DNA of 5,953 bases from Bacteroidales bacterium. GTDB taxonomy: Bacteria > Bacteroidota > Bacteroidia > Bacteroidales > UBA932. Shown here in pieces: positions 1 through 5,666 of the stretch (position 1 is its first letter; the number at the start of each line of letters is the position of its first letter). The stretch covers positions 1-5,953 of the forward strand of contig JAGCCD010000003.1 of NCBI GenBank assembly GCA_017651785.1. The letters run 5' to 3'. Below the pieces are notes generated by a model. That model did no database searches, was not told the origin of the DNA, and saw nothing but the letters and a program-made list of their open reading frames with translations. The translations under genes and the position numbers were made by a program.

Positions 1-1
1 C

Positions 2-796
2 GACTATCTGGTTCAGGACGATGAGCCCCTGGTAACTGCCGCTTTTGCAGAACCCACGCCCACGGAAATGGAGATTGGCCGCAACTGCGCAGCCCTGGTA
101 GAAGACGGAGACTGCCTGCAGATGGGCATCGGAGCCCTTCCCAATGCTCTCGCATCCCAGCTGGCCAACCATAAAGACCTTGGCCTGCATACGGAGATGT
201 TTGCCGACGGCCTGCTCCGCCTCATTAAGAAAGGCGTGATTAACGGTTCCCGCAAGCAGATAGACAACGGCAAGGTGGTAGCCTCCTTCCTTCTTGGCTC
301 GCACGAGGTGTATTCCTTCATAGACCACAACCCCGACGTGCTGATGCGCGACATCACCTATACCAACGACCCCTGGGTCATCTCCCGCAACCACAGGATG
401 AAGGCCATAAACAGCGCAACCGAGGTAGACCTCACCGGCCAGATAAGCGCTGACTCCATCGGGATGCGTATTTTCAGCGGAACCGGCGGCCAGCTTGAGT
501 TTGTGCGCGGAGCCAGCATGTCAGAGGGCGGAAAGAGCATAACCGCCTTTGCATCAAGGACAAACAAGGGCAAGAACAAAATTGTTTCGTCCATTAATCC
601 CGGCGGCGGCATCGTAACTCCCAGGGCAGACGCCCACTGGATCGTTACAGAATACGGTGCAGTAGACCTTTACGGCAAGAGCCTCCAGGAGAGGGCTAAG
701 CTTCTCATCAGCATCGCCCATCCTGACGACAGGGAAATGCTCGAACGTGAGGCCTTCGAGCGTTACGGAAAACATTTTCTGGGAGTCAGAGTCTAG
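2..796 (+). CDS. Acetyl-CoA hydrolase / CoA-transferase family protein, C-terminal part (5' end outside window)
   Basis: The reading frame is open from base 2 to the TAG at 794-796, giving 264 residues. The first in-window ATG (68) is internal, because good family sequence precedes it. The fragment matches the C-terminal half of the family that includes 4-hydroxybutyrate CoA-transferase and acetate/succinate CoA-transferases, cytosolic enzymes that move CoA between acyl-CoA and a carboxylate. Visible hallmarks are the HTEMFADG segment, whose Glu (codon 194-196) fits the catalytic glutamate that forms the glutamyl-CoA thioester; the glycine-rich SGTGGQLEFVRGA (residues 159-171 of the fragment); and WIVTEYGAVDLYGKS near 213-227. 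Family members are about 430-500 residues, so roughly 165-240 are missing on the left. The exact substrate (acetate, butyrate, succinate or 4-hydroxybutyrate) cannot be read from this part. The gene is convergent with the transglycosylase and shares its stop bases. Family call is firm; substrate is unknown. Confidence 0.9.
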   Translation, partial: DYLVQDDEPLVTAAFAEPTPTEMEIGRNCAALVEDGDCLQMGIGALPNALASQLANHKDLGLHTEMFADGLLRLIKKGVINGSRKQIDNGKVVASFLLGSHEVYSFIDHNPDVLMRDITYTNDPWVISRNHRMKAINSATEVDLTGQISADSIGMRIFSGTGGQLEFVRGASMSEGGKSITAFASRTNKGKNKIVSSINPGGGIVTPRADAHWIVTEYGAVDLYGKSLQERAKLLISIAHPDDREMLEREAFERYGKHFLGVRV

Positions 797-2061
797 TAGA
801 CGCTTATTCTCTGTCCGATTTTAAGACGGTCGGAATGCAGATGGTTCCAGGCCATTAGCTGTTTTACGCTGGTATGGTAGCGTCTGGCAATGTGGCTTAA
901 GGTGTCTCCGCTCTTAACTATGTAAACCGTCTTGGCTCCGGTGCCGGCTCCTGTAGAATATGTTCCCTGCTCTACGTCTTTAATAACCTGCTCAGAGAGG
1001 TAGGTTGCGGCGTTGTGACTGTACAGGGAATCGGGCTCTACGGCCATATATGCGGCAGTCCAGTTATAAGGGACGATGAGCGTGCAGGTGCCGCTGTTAC
1101 CGGGAATTATATCGTTGTAATACTTGGGGTTAAGGCACCTCAGCTCATCAAGAGGTATACCCACTTTCTCATTGATCTGCTTGAAGTGCAGGTTGCGGTG
1201 CACCTCAAAGGTGTCTGTCTGCGCCGGCATGCCCGTCTGGTCTGACTGAAGGCCGTAATTGCCGGAATAATTGAAGGCGTACATCATGCCCACGAAGGCG
1301 GGCATATAGCCGCGGGTTTCACGCGGCAAGTAGGGATAGATGGACCAGAAGTCTCTCTTGCCCCCTGCCCTGCGGATGGCCTTGTTAACGTTGCCGGCGC
1401 CGCAGTTGTATGCGCTCACGGCGAGGGACCAGTCTCCCAGCATGTTGTAAAGGTCTTTGAGGTACCTGGCGGCAGCTTCCGTAGACTTTTCTACGTCCAT
1501 ACGCTCGTCCACATAGGAATTCATTACCAGGCCGTATCTTGAGCCCGTGCGGTACATGAACTGCCAGAGGCCCTTTGCGCCTGCGCGCGACGTGGCTGTG
1601 GGCTTAAGCATAGACTCAACTACCGCTAGATACTTGAGTTCCAGCGGAATCTCGTGGCGCAGGAAAGTCTCCTCGAATATGGGGAAATAGTATTCGCTCA
1701 GTCCCATTGCCTGCTTCATTGCAACGCCGCGCTTCTCTGAATAAGAGATCATATAGTTGCGCACTATGTCGTTGAAAGGCAGCGAGAAGTAGGGGTTCAT
1801 GCGGGAGAGGCGGTCTATCATTACGTCGTCACTCACCTGGGAAACGAGGCGCAGGGTGTCGAGATCCATTACCGGGGCCTCTGTAACGCGTGCGTTGTTG
1901 GCGTTGTACCAGAGCGTGAGCAAGCTGTCTGTACGCTCGGGAGAGAACATAGGAGCGGCACGCAGGCTGTCTGCAGGCGAGAATACCAAGGAATCTGGCA
2001 CGTGGGCACGCACGCCGGCGCACAGGCATACAAAGGCTACTATTACGGACAACTTGCGCAT
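793..2061 (-). CDS. mltD: MltD-like membrane/periplasmic lytic transglycosylase with SLT and LysM domains
   Basis: This 422-residue protein should cleave the MurNAc-GlcNAc bond of peptidoglycan to give 1,6-anhydro ends, acting outside the cytoplasmic membrane. Residues 1-19 form a signal peptide (MRK, hydrophobic core, AGVRA-H); no convincing lipobox is seen, so it is probably not a lipoprotein. The SLT family 1 domain spans about 125-270: the catalytic Glu is E149 in VVESMLKPTATS, followed by GAKGLWQFM (161-169) and AYNCGAGNV (217-225), all diagnostic of MltD-type enzymes. A clear LysM peptidoglycan-binding repeat lies at 378-421 (YIVKSGDTLSHIARRY...LKIGQRISVY). A more diverged LysM-like stretch is at 284-331. 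The start ATG is 4 bases after the TGA of the DUF5683 gene and has no Shine-Dalgarno sequence, as usual in Bacteroidota, so it is the last gene of the parA operon. The symbol is by family resemblance; the Escherichia coli protein differs in its LysM layout. Confidence 0.93.
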   Translation of the reverse strand: MRKLSVIVAFVCLCAGVRAHVPDSLVFSPADSLRAAPMFSPERTDSLLTLWYNANNARVTEAPVMDLDTLRLVSQVSDDVMIDRLSRMNPYFSLPFNDIVRNYMISYSEKRGVAMKQAMGLSEYYFPIFEETFLRHEIPLELKYLAVVESMLKPTATSRAGAKGLWQFMYRTGSRYGLVMNSYVDERMDVEKSTEAAARYLKDLYNMLGDWSLAVSAYNCGAGNVNKAIRRAGGKRDFWSIYPYLPRETRGYMPAFVGMMYAFNYSGNYGLQSDQTGMPAQTDTFEVHRNLHFKQINEKVGIPLDELRCLNPKYYNDIIPGNSGTCTLIVPYNWTAAYMAVEPDSLYSHNAATYLSEQVIKDVEQGTYSTGAGTGAKTVYIVKSGDTLSHIARRYHTSVKQLMAWNHLHSDRLKIGQRISVY

Positions 2062-2065
2062 ACGG

Positions 2066-2935
2066 TCAGAATCTAACGCTCAGGCCAAGGCCGAAGGCGG
2101 GTTGGGGATTAAGGGCCAGCGACATATCGGGCGCTATGACCGTAGGGCTTATGTTTACGGTTGCCAGGTCGTCTACTATCTCGAAGTCGTGCATATACGA
2201 GAACACATTGGCGTCTATGATTTGAAGCACGTACACCAGGCTCATTGCAAGTACTGCGTAGTCCCTGTAACGCCTGTAGATGTTCTTGTAATACAGGGCC
2301 ACATCTGAAGGGATGGGGCCGGTGTATGGCACCTCGTGGTTTGTGGCCTCCTTGTAGATGCGACGGTAGCGCTCGAAGTTGATGCGGTTGTTGTCGTAGA
2401 AATAGTAGGCCGTGGCGAAGGCGGTGTAGTAGATGGGGATTTTCCAATGCTCGCCGTTGTAGGCCTGACCCAGGCCCGGGAACAGCAGCGAATACAGCGT
2501 AGCCTTGCCCGGAAGCGGATACTTGTCTGTCTTGAAGCTTATCACGCCGTCCATATGCATGGCCCAGTAGGCTACTCCAGTGCCTATGAAGCAGTACTTT
2601 GCAAGGTCGTCCTTGCCCTGGGTCTTGAAGTAGATTCCCGCGCCGGCGGAGCCGAGTATGGAACCGTATACCAGCGGGAGCTTCCAGTACTGGCGGTTGT
2701 AGATTTGCTCGCCGCCAAGGAACACGGCGGAACCGGCGAAGAGCGTGCCCACCTTGAGCTCGTTCTTATGGGCAAGGCCGCCGAAGTACTCCTTGAAGGA
2801 AAACAGTACGTCCGTAGAGTCTTTCTGGTTGGCGACGTCGTCGTTGTACGACTGCTGGAAGGCCTCGTTTCTGAACTGCCCCCACAGCGGCATCGCCGCC
2901 AGAACCGTAATTATGACTGCTGCAAGACGTTTCAT
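2066..2935 (-). CDS. DUF5683-family integral membrane protein, apparently with an internally duplicated module
   Basis: This 289-residue protein of unknown function carries the DUF5683 signature: KATLYSLLFPGLGQAYNGEHWKIP (144-167), then RRYRDYAVLAMSLVYVLQIIDANVFSYMHDFEI (221-253). Residues 1-20 look like a signal peptide (MKRLAAVIITVLAAMPLWGQ). Hydrophobic segments at about 84-103, 114-132, 145-159, 164-180 and 226-245 indicate an inner-membrane protein. A second, shorter copy of the module precedes the canonical one: EQIYNRQYWKLPLVY (76-90) parallels GQAYNGEHWKIPIYY (156-170), and VAYWAMHMDGVI (121-132) parallels LVYVLQIIDANV (233-244). The C-terminus (FGLGLSVRF) ends in an aromatic residue after alternating residues. 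Its ATG overlaps the parB stop codon (ATGA, 2932-2935), and the next gene starts 4 bases after its stop, so it is translated from the parAB message. From memory, this neighbour order recurs in Bacteroidota, which suggests a link to segregation or the envelope (inference). No function is assigned. Confidence 0.88.
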   Translation of the reverse strand: MKRLAAVIITVLAAMPLWGQFRNEAFQQSYNDDVANQKDSTDVLFSFKEYFGGLAHKNELKVGTLFAGSAVFLGGEQIYNRQYWKLPLVYGSILGSAGAGIYFKTQGKDDLAKYCFIGTGVAYWAMHMDGVISFKTDKYPLPGKATLYSLLFPGLGQAYNGEHWKIPIYYTAFATAYYFYDNNRINFERYRRIYKEATNHEVPYTGPIPSDVALYYKNIYRRYRDYAVLAMSLVYVLQIIDANVFSYMHDFEIVDDLATVNISPTVIAPDMSLALNPQPAFGLGLSVRF

Positions 2936-3861
2936 TGTTTTTCCAGTGCGTCCAGGAATGCGGATACTTCGTTGTCTGACGAGAAGCGGATGGTCATTGT
3001 GCCCTTGCCCGAGGCGTCTCTCTTGAGGGAAATATCACGGGTGAAATACTTGCCAACGGCGGAAAGGAGCCTGCCGTACTGCTCGGGCAATTCTGCCTCC
3101 TGCTGCACTGCAGGGCGCTTGGGGGCGTTGCCGGAGTGGTACTTGCGCACCAGGCTCTCAAGCTCGCGCACGGAGAGGCCCTGGGTGACCGCAAGGTCGC
3201 ACAGCTCTTCCTGAAGGGCGGGATCTTCCAGCCCCAGGAGGGCCTTTGCGTGACCGGAGGTGATGAGGCCTACCTTAAGGTCGTGCTGCACTTTTACGGG
3301 GAGCTTGAGGAGACGGAGGGTGTTGGCAACGGTGGCCCTCTTCTTGCCCACCCTGTCTGCCATCTGCTCCTGGGTGAGCGAGCACTCCTCCATAAGGCGC
3401 TGATAGCTCATTGCGACCTCTACAGGGTCCAGGTCTTCACGCTGTATGTTCTCTACAATGGCCATCTCAAGCATACCGGTGTCGTCTGCCTCGCGGACGT
3501 AGGCGGGGATCATGGTCATACCTGCCATACGGCACGCCCTGTAGCGGCGCTCGCCGCTTATTATCTGGTAGCGGGACGGGGACACGCGGCGCACGGTGAT
3601 GGGCTGGATGAGGCCGAGTGACTTGATTGACGACGAGAGTTCCTCAAGGCCGGCGGCGTCGAAGCTCATACGCGGCTGGAAGGGGTTTGCCTCTATGAGG
3701 TCTACGGGAATGCGAAGGATATCAGCCTCAGAGGCCGGACGGCTGCCGGCAACGTCTTTGTTGATGTATCCCACGGGCTTGCGGAACTGGTCTGCAGACT
3801 GGAAAGCTCCTCCCATAAGGGCGCCAAGGCCCTTTCCGAGTCCTCGTTGCTTGTTTGTCAT
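2932..3861 (-). CDS. parB: ParB chromosome partitioning protein (parS-binding CTPase clamp)
   Basis: ParB binds parS centromere sites near the origin, loads as a CTP-dependent sliding clamp and stimulates ParA. The 309 residues contain, in order: an N-terminal RGLGKGLGALMG (6-17), the basic ParA-contacting motif of chromosomal ParB; NPFQPR (59-64); the CTP-binding GERRYRA box (103-109) and ENIQRED box (137-143); a helix-turn-helix LTQEQMADRVGKKRATVANTLRLLKLP (162-188); SGHAKALL (202-209); a short linker with Pro, Lys and Gln near 245-260; and a C-terminal dimerisation domain to 309. All key residues look intact and the length is normal. The start at 3861 was chosen because the frame stays open 25 codons further into parA without family similarity, whereas MTNKQRGLGKGLG is a typical beginning. 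That ATG overlaps the parA stop (ATGA), so translation is probably coupled; an A-rich stretch rather than a strong ribosome-binding site precedes it. Confidence 0.97.
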   Translation of the reverse strand: MTNKQRGLGKGLGALMGGAFQSADQFRKPVGYINKDVAGSRPASEADILRIPVDLIEANPFQPRMSFDAAGLEELSSSIKSLGLIQPITVRRVSPSRYQIISGERRYRACRMAGMTMIPAYVREADDTGMLEMAIVENIQREDLDPVEVAMSYQRLMEECSLTQEQMADRVGKKRATVANTLRLLKLPVKVQHDLKVGLITSGHAKALLGLEDPALQEELCDLAVTQGLSVRELESLVRKYHSGNAPKRPAVQQEAELPEQYGRLLSAVGKYFTRDISLKRDASGKGTMTIRFSSDNEVSAFLDALEKQ

Positions 3862-4643
3862 TTCACGGGAATTTTTTCTCCGTTGCGCTCGAGCACCTCG
3901 GAGGCCAGGTTGAGATAATTGGACGAACCCGTGCACGAAATCTCGTACAGCAGGATGGGCTTGCCGTGCGAGGGGGCCTCGCTGAGGCGTATGTTGCGCT
4001 GGATCACGGTGTTGAAGACCATATCCTTGAAGTGCTCACGCAGCTCGCTCAGCACCTGCTGGTGTACTTTGGTGCGGCCGTCGAACATAGTGACCACGAA
4101 GCCTTCTATGGTAAGGGAAGGATTAAGACCTCCCTGGACTATGCGGATTGTCTGCAACAGCTTGCCCAGACCCTCAAGGGCAAAGAATTCCGGCTGCACG
4201 GGGATTATGACGGAATCTGCCGCCACAAGCGTGTTTACGGTGATGAGGCCGAGCGACGGGGAGCAGTCTATGATTATGTAGTCGTACTCGGAGCGCACGG
4301 GCTCTATGGCCTCACGCAGAAGCGACTCGCGCCGGGGCTCGTTTATCATCTCTATCTCTATGCCGATGAGGTTGATGTGCGAGGGAATCATATGAAGCCC
4401 CGCCATCTCCGTCTGGATGAGGGCGTCGTACACGGGAATCTGGCCCTCCATTAGCTCGTAGAGGCTGCGTTGGGAGTCGTCGTCGGGCGAGAAATTGAGG
4501 CCGGAGGTTGTATTGGCCTGCGGGTCTGCGTCTATGATGAGGACTTTCTTCTCAAGGGCGGCAAGCGACGCGGCAAGGTTTATGGCCGTGGTGGTCTTGC
4601 CCACGCCTCCTTTCTGGTTGGCTATTGCTATTACTTTTCCCAT
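3858..4643 (-). CDS. parA: ParA/Soj chromosome partitioning ATPase
   Basis: ParA is a Walker-type ATPase that binds nucleoid DNA non-specifically in its ATP dimer form and moves ParB-parS complexes apart. The 261 residues show a deviant Walker A KGGVGKTT (11-18, with signature Lys11 and Lys16), the A' motif DADPQ (38-42), Walker B YIIIDCSPSLG (122-132, Asp126), and the conserved PVQPEFFALEGL (148-159). It lacks the N-terminal helix-turn-helix of plasmid type Ia ParA, so it is the small chromosomal Soj type, expected to need ParB and parS but not to act as its own repressor. The start MGKVIAIANQKGG at 4643 is preferred. An ATG two codons upstream (4649) is possible but lies only two bases past the promoter -7 box. 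The frame also runs open to 5159, but that part is antisense to the lipid kinase and has no ParA similarity. First gene of the parA-parB-DUF5683-transglycosylase operon. Confidence 0.97.
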   Translation of the reverse strand: MGKVIAIANQKGGVGKTTTAINLAASLAALEKKVLIIDADPQANTTSGLNFSPDDDSQRSLYELMEGQIPVYDALIQTEMAGLHMIPSHINLIGIEIEMINEPRRESLLREAIEPVRSEYDYIIIDCSPSLGLITVNTLVAADSVIIPVQPEFFALEGLGKLLQTIRIVQGGLNPSLTIEGFVVTMFDGRTKVHQQVLSELREHFKDMVFNTVIQRNIRLSEAPSHGKPILLYEISCTGSSNYLNLASEVLERNGEKIPVK

Positions 4644-4650
4644 AATCATG

Positions 4651-4658
4651 CAAAAATA
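4651..4658 (-). promoter_or_regulatory. Bacteroidota -7 promoter box for the parA operon
   Basis: Read on the minus strand this is TATTTTTG, a full match to the Bacteroidota housekeeping sigma -7 consensus TAnnTTTG. Its last base is 7 bases from the A of the parA ATG at 4643. Transcription would then begin at about 4645-4648, giving a leaderless or nearly leaderless mRNA. No convincing -33 TTG element is visible at the expected distance, which would fall at the first codons of the divergent kinase. Confidence 0.68.
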
Positions 4659-4670
4659 CGAAATAATTAT

Positions 4671-4678
4671 TACTTTTG
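4671..4678 (+). promoter_or_regulatory. Bacteroidota -7 promoter box for the lipid kinase gene
   Basis: TACTTTTG matches TAnnTTTG exactly and ends 5 bases before the ATG at 4683, so the predicted transcript would start at or within a base or two of the start codon. No clear -33 TTG is seen upstream. The box is the mirror image of the parA promoter box, 12 bases away. Confidence 0.65.
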
Positions 4679-4682
4679 CATA

Positions 4683-5666
4683 ATGTGTAACGCTAAAACC
4701 GATTGGTATTTCATCGTCAATCCGCGGGCGGGGTCGGGCAAAACCATGTCCGAGTGGGTTCCTGCAGAGATCAAGCTCCAGAAATACGGCATCAAATTCA
4801 TAACGGCCCTTACAGACCACAAAAAACACGCCACGCAATTGGCAAGAGAAGCTGCAGAAGCCGGCTACCGCCGTATTGTGGCCGTAGGAGGAGACGGCTC
4901 CGTGCACGAGGTGCTCTGCGGCATAGGCCAGTACTGCGATTCCACGGGCACTCCCACAGAAGAATTCACCCTCGGCGTAATGCCCATCGGCTCGGGCAAC
5001 GACTGGATAAAGTCCCTCGGCGTCCCGCACGATTTTGACAAGATAATAGACCTCATCCGCTCTGGCAGCATAGGCACGATGGACTTTGTGAGGGTACTTG
5101 GCAGCGGCGGCAAGGTCAGCTATATGGCAAACATAGGCGGCACGGGATTCGACTCCCACGTCTGCAGCCGCGTAAACCTCCAGAAAGAGAGCGGCAAAAG
5201 GGGCAAACTCATTTACCTCGACGGACTAAGATACACAGTCACACATCTCTCCCCCATCAACCTCAGGGTAGTTGCAGACGGCACCACGGTGCACGAGGGG
5301 CCGTGCTACTCCATTGCATGGGGCAACGGCAACTTCAGCGGCAGCGGAATGCGCCAGGTGCCGGCGGCGGATATGAACGACGGCCTGCTGGACTATATGA
5401 TCGTTCCCGTAATGCCCATAAGGTCCATCTTCCGCCAGATTCCCAAGCTGTTCAACGGCACGCTCAACGAGTCCAAAGACGTCATTTCCGGCAAGTGCAT
5501 AAGCTTCCGCATAATGCCCCTTGATTCCGAGTCGGAGGACATCTTCGAGCTTGACGGAGAAATAGAGGGAACGCTGCCGCTTTCCATCGATATGGAGCCC
5601 CGTAAAATCGGGGTCATCAAAGCGACAGCTGATACTGAAGCTTCACTTCAGACCTACAGGGCTTAG
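4683..5666 (+). CDS. Diacylglycerol kinase catalytic-domain (YegS/DgkB-type) lipid kinase
   Basis: This 327-residue cytosolic or membrane-peripheral kinase should phosphorylate a lipid hydroxyl (diacylglycerol, sphingoid base or a related lipid) with ATP, in phospholipid recycling or, in some Bacteroidota, sphingolipid metabolism. Motifs in order: FIVNPRAGSGK (10-20), nucleotide-binding GGDGSVHEV (69-77, with Ser where Thr is commoner), PIGSGNDW (101-108), the YSIAWGNGNFSGSGMRQVP substrate/C-terminal-lobe region (209-227), DGLLDYMIV (233-241), whose first Asp fits the catalytic base of DgkB, and the late FELDGE (288-293). No membrane-spanning segment is seen, so it is the soluble family and not the small integral DgkA. 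The start at 4683 is chosen because WYFIVNPRAGSGK begins right after it and the promoter box ends 5 bases upstream; the longer open frame back to 4470 is antisense parA. The last 16 codons overlap a convergent gene. Lipid substrate not determinable from sequence. Confidence 0.93.
   Translation: MCNAKTDWYFIVNPRAGSGKTMSEWVPAEIKLQKYGIKFITALTDHKKHATQLAREAAEAGYRRIVAVGGDGSVHEVLCGIGQYCDSTGTPTEEFTLGVMPIGSGNDWIKSLGVPHDFDKIIDLIRSGSIGTMDFVRVLGSGGKVSYMANIGGTGFDSHVCSRVNLQKESGKRGKLIYLDGLRYTVTHLSPINLRVVADGTTVHEGPCYSIAWGNGNFSGSGMRQVPAADMNDGLLDYMIVPVMPIRSIFRQIPKLFNGTLNESKDVISGKCISFRIMPLDSESEDIFELDGEIEGTLPLSIDMEPRKIGVIKATADTEASLQTYRA

Larger units (their letters stand above)
4647..4682. repeat. Inverted repeat built from the two divergent promoter boxes
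   Basis: The arms are 4647-4658 (reverse complement TATTTTTGCATG) and 4671-4682 (TACTTTTGCATA). They match at 10 of 12 positions and flank a 12-base AT-rich spacer. The dyad fills nearly all of the 39 bp between the two start codons. Most of the symmetry is explained by two -7 boxes facing away from each other, but the shared TGCAT just downstream of each box extends beyond the consensus and could be an operator half-site. Confidence 0.6.

Noticed and set aside
1994..2009. CACGTG core in the transglycosylase signal-peptide region as a parS site
   Set aside because: Only the six-base core matches; the flanks required for parS are absent on both sides.
3032..3049. parS-like near-palindrome TATCACGGGTGAAATA inside parB
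   Set aside because: It resembles the half-sites of TGTTTCACGTGAAACA, but the TCAC and GTGA halves are separated by two extra bases, a spacing that should break ParB recognition. It is also ordinary coding sequence.
2336..3214. Long plus-strand open frame of 292 codons
   Set aside because: It spans the antisense of two well-recognised genes (DUF5683 and parB) and its translation is low-complexity Val/Leu/Gly-rich with no domain; a shadow of GC-rich codon use.
3859..3874. Possible parS half-site TTTCACG at the parA/parB junction
   Set aside because: Only about 10 of 16 positions match the parS consensus and the right half is degenerate; matches at this level are expected by chance.
3862..3936. 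25-codon N-terminal extension of parB
   Set aside because: It lies within the parA coding end, and MTNKQRGLGKGLG starting at 3861 with an ATGA overlap is a typical ParB beginning.
4470..4682. 71-codon upstream extension of the lipid kinase frame
   Set aside because: It is antisense to the parA Walker A region and lies upstream of the promoter box; the family sequence starts right after the ATG at 4683.
4644..5159. 172-codon N-terminal extension of the parA frame
   Set aside because: It is antisense to the lipid kinase, has no ParA-like sequence, and MGKVIAIANQKGGVGKTT at 4643 is the standard beginning of the protein.
5393..5620. Minus-strand open frame upstream-adjacent to the barrel gene stop
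   Set aside because: It is fully antisense to the conserved C-terminal lobe of the lipid kinase, with a Ser/Met-rich translation and no recognisable domain.
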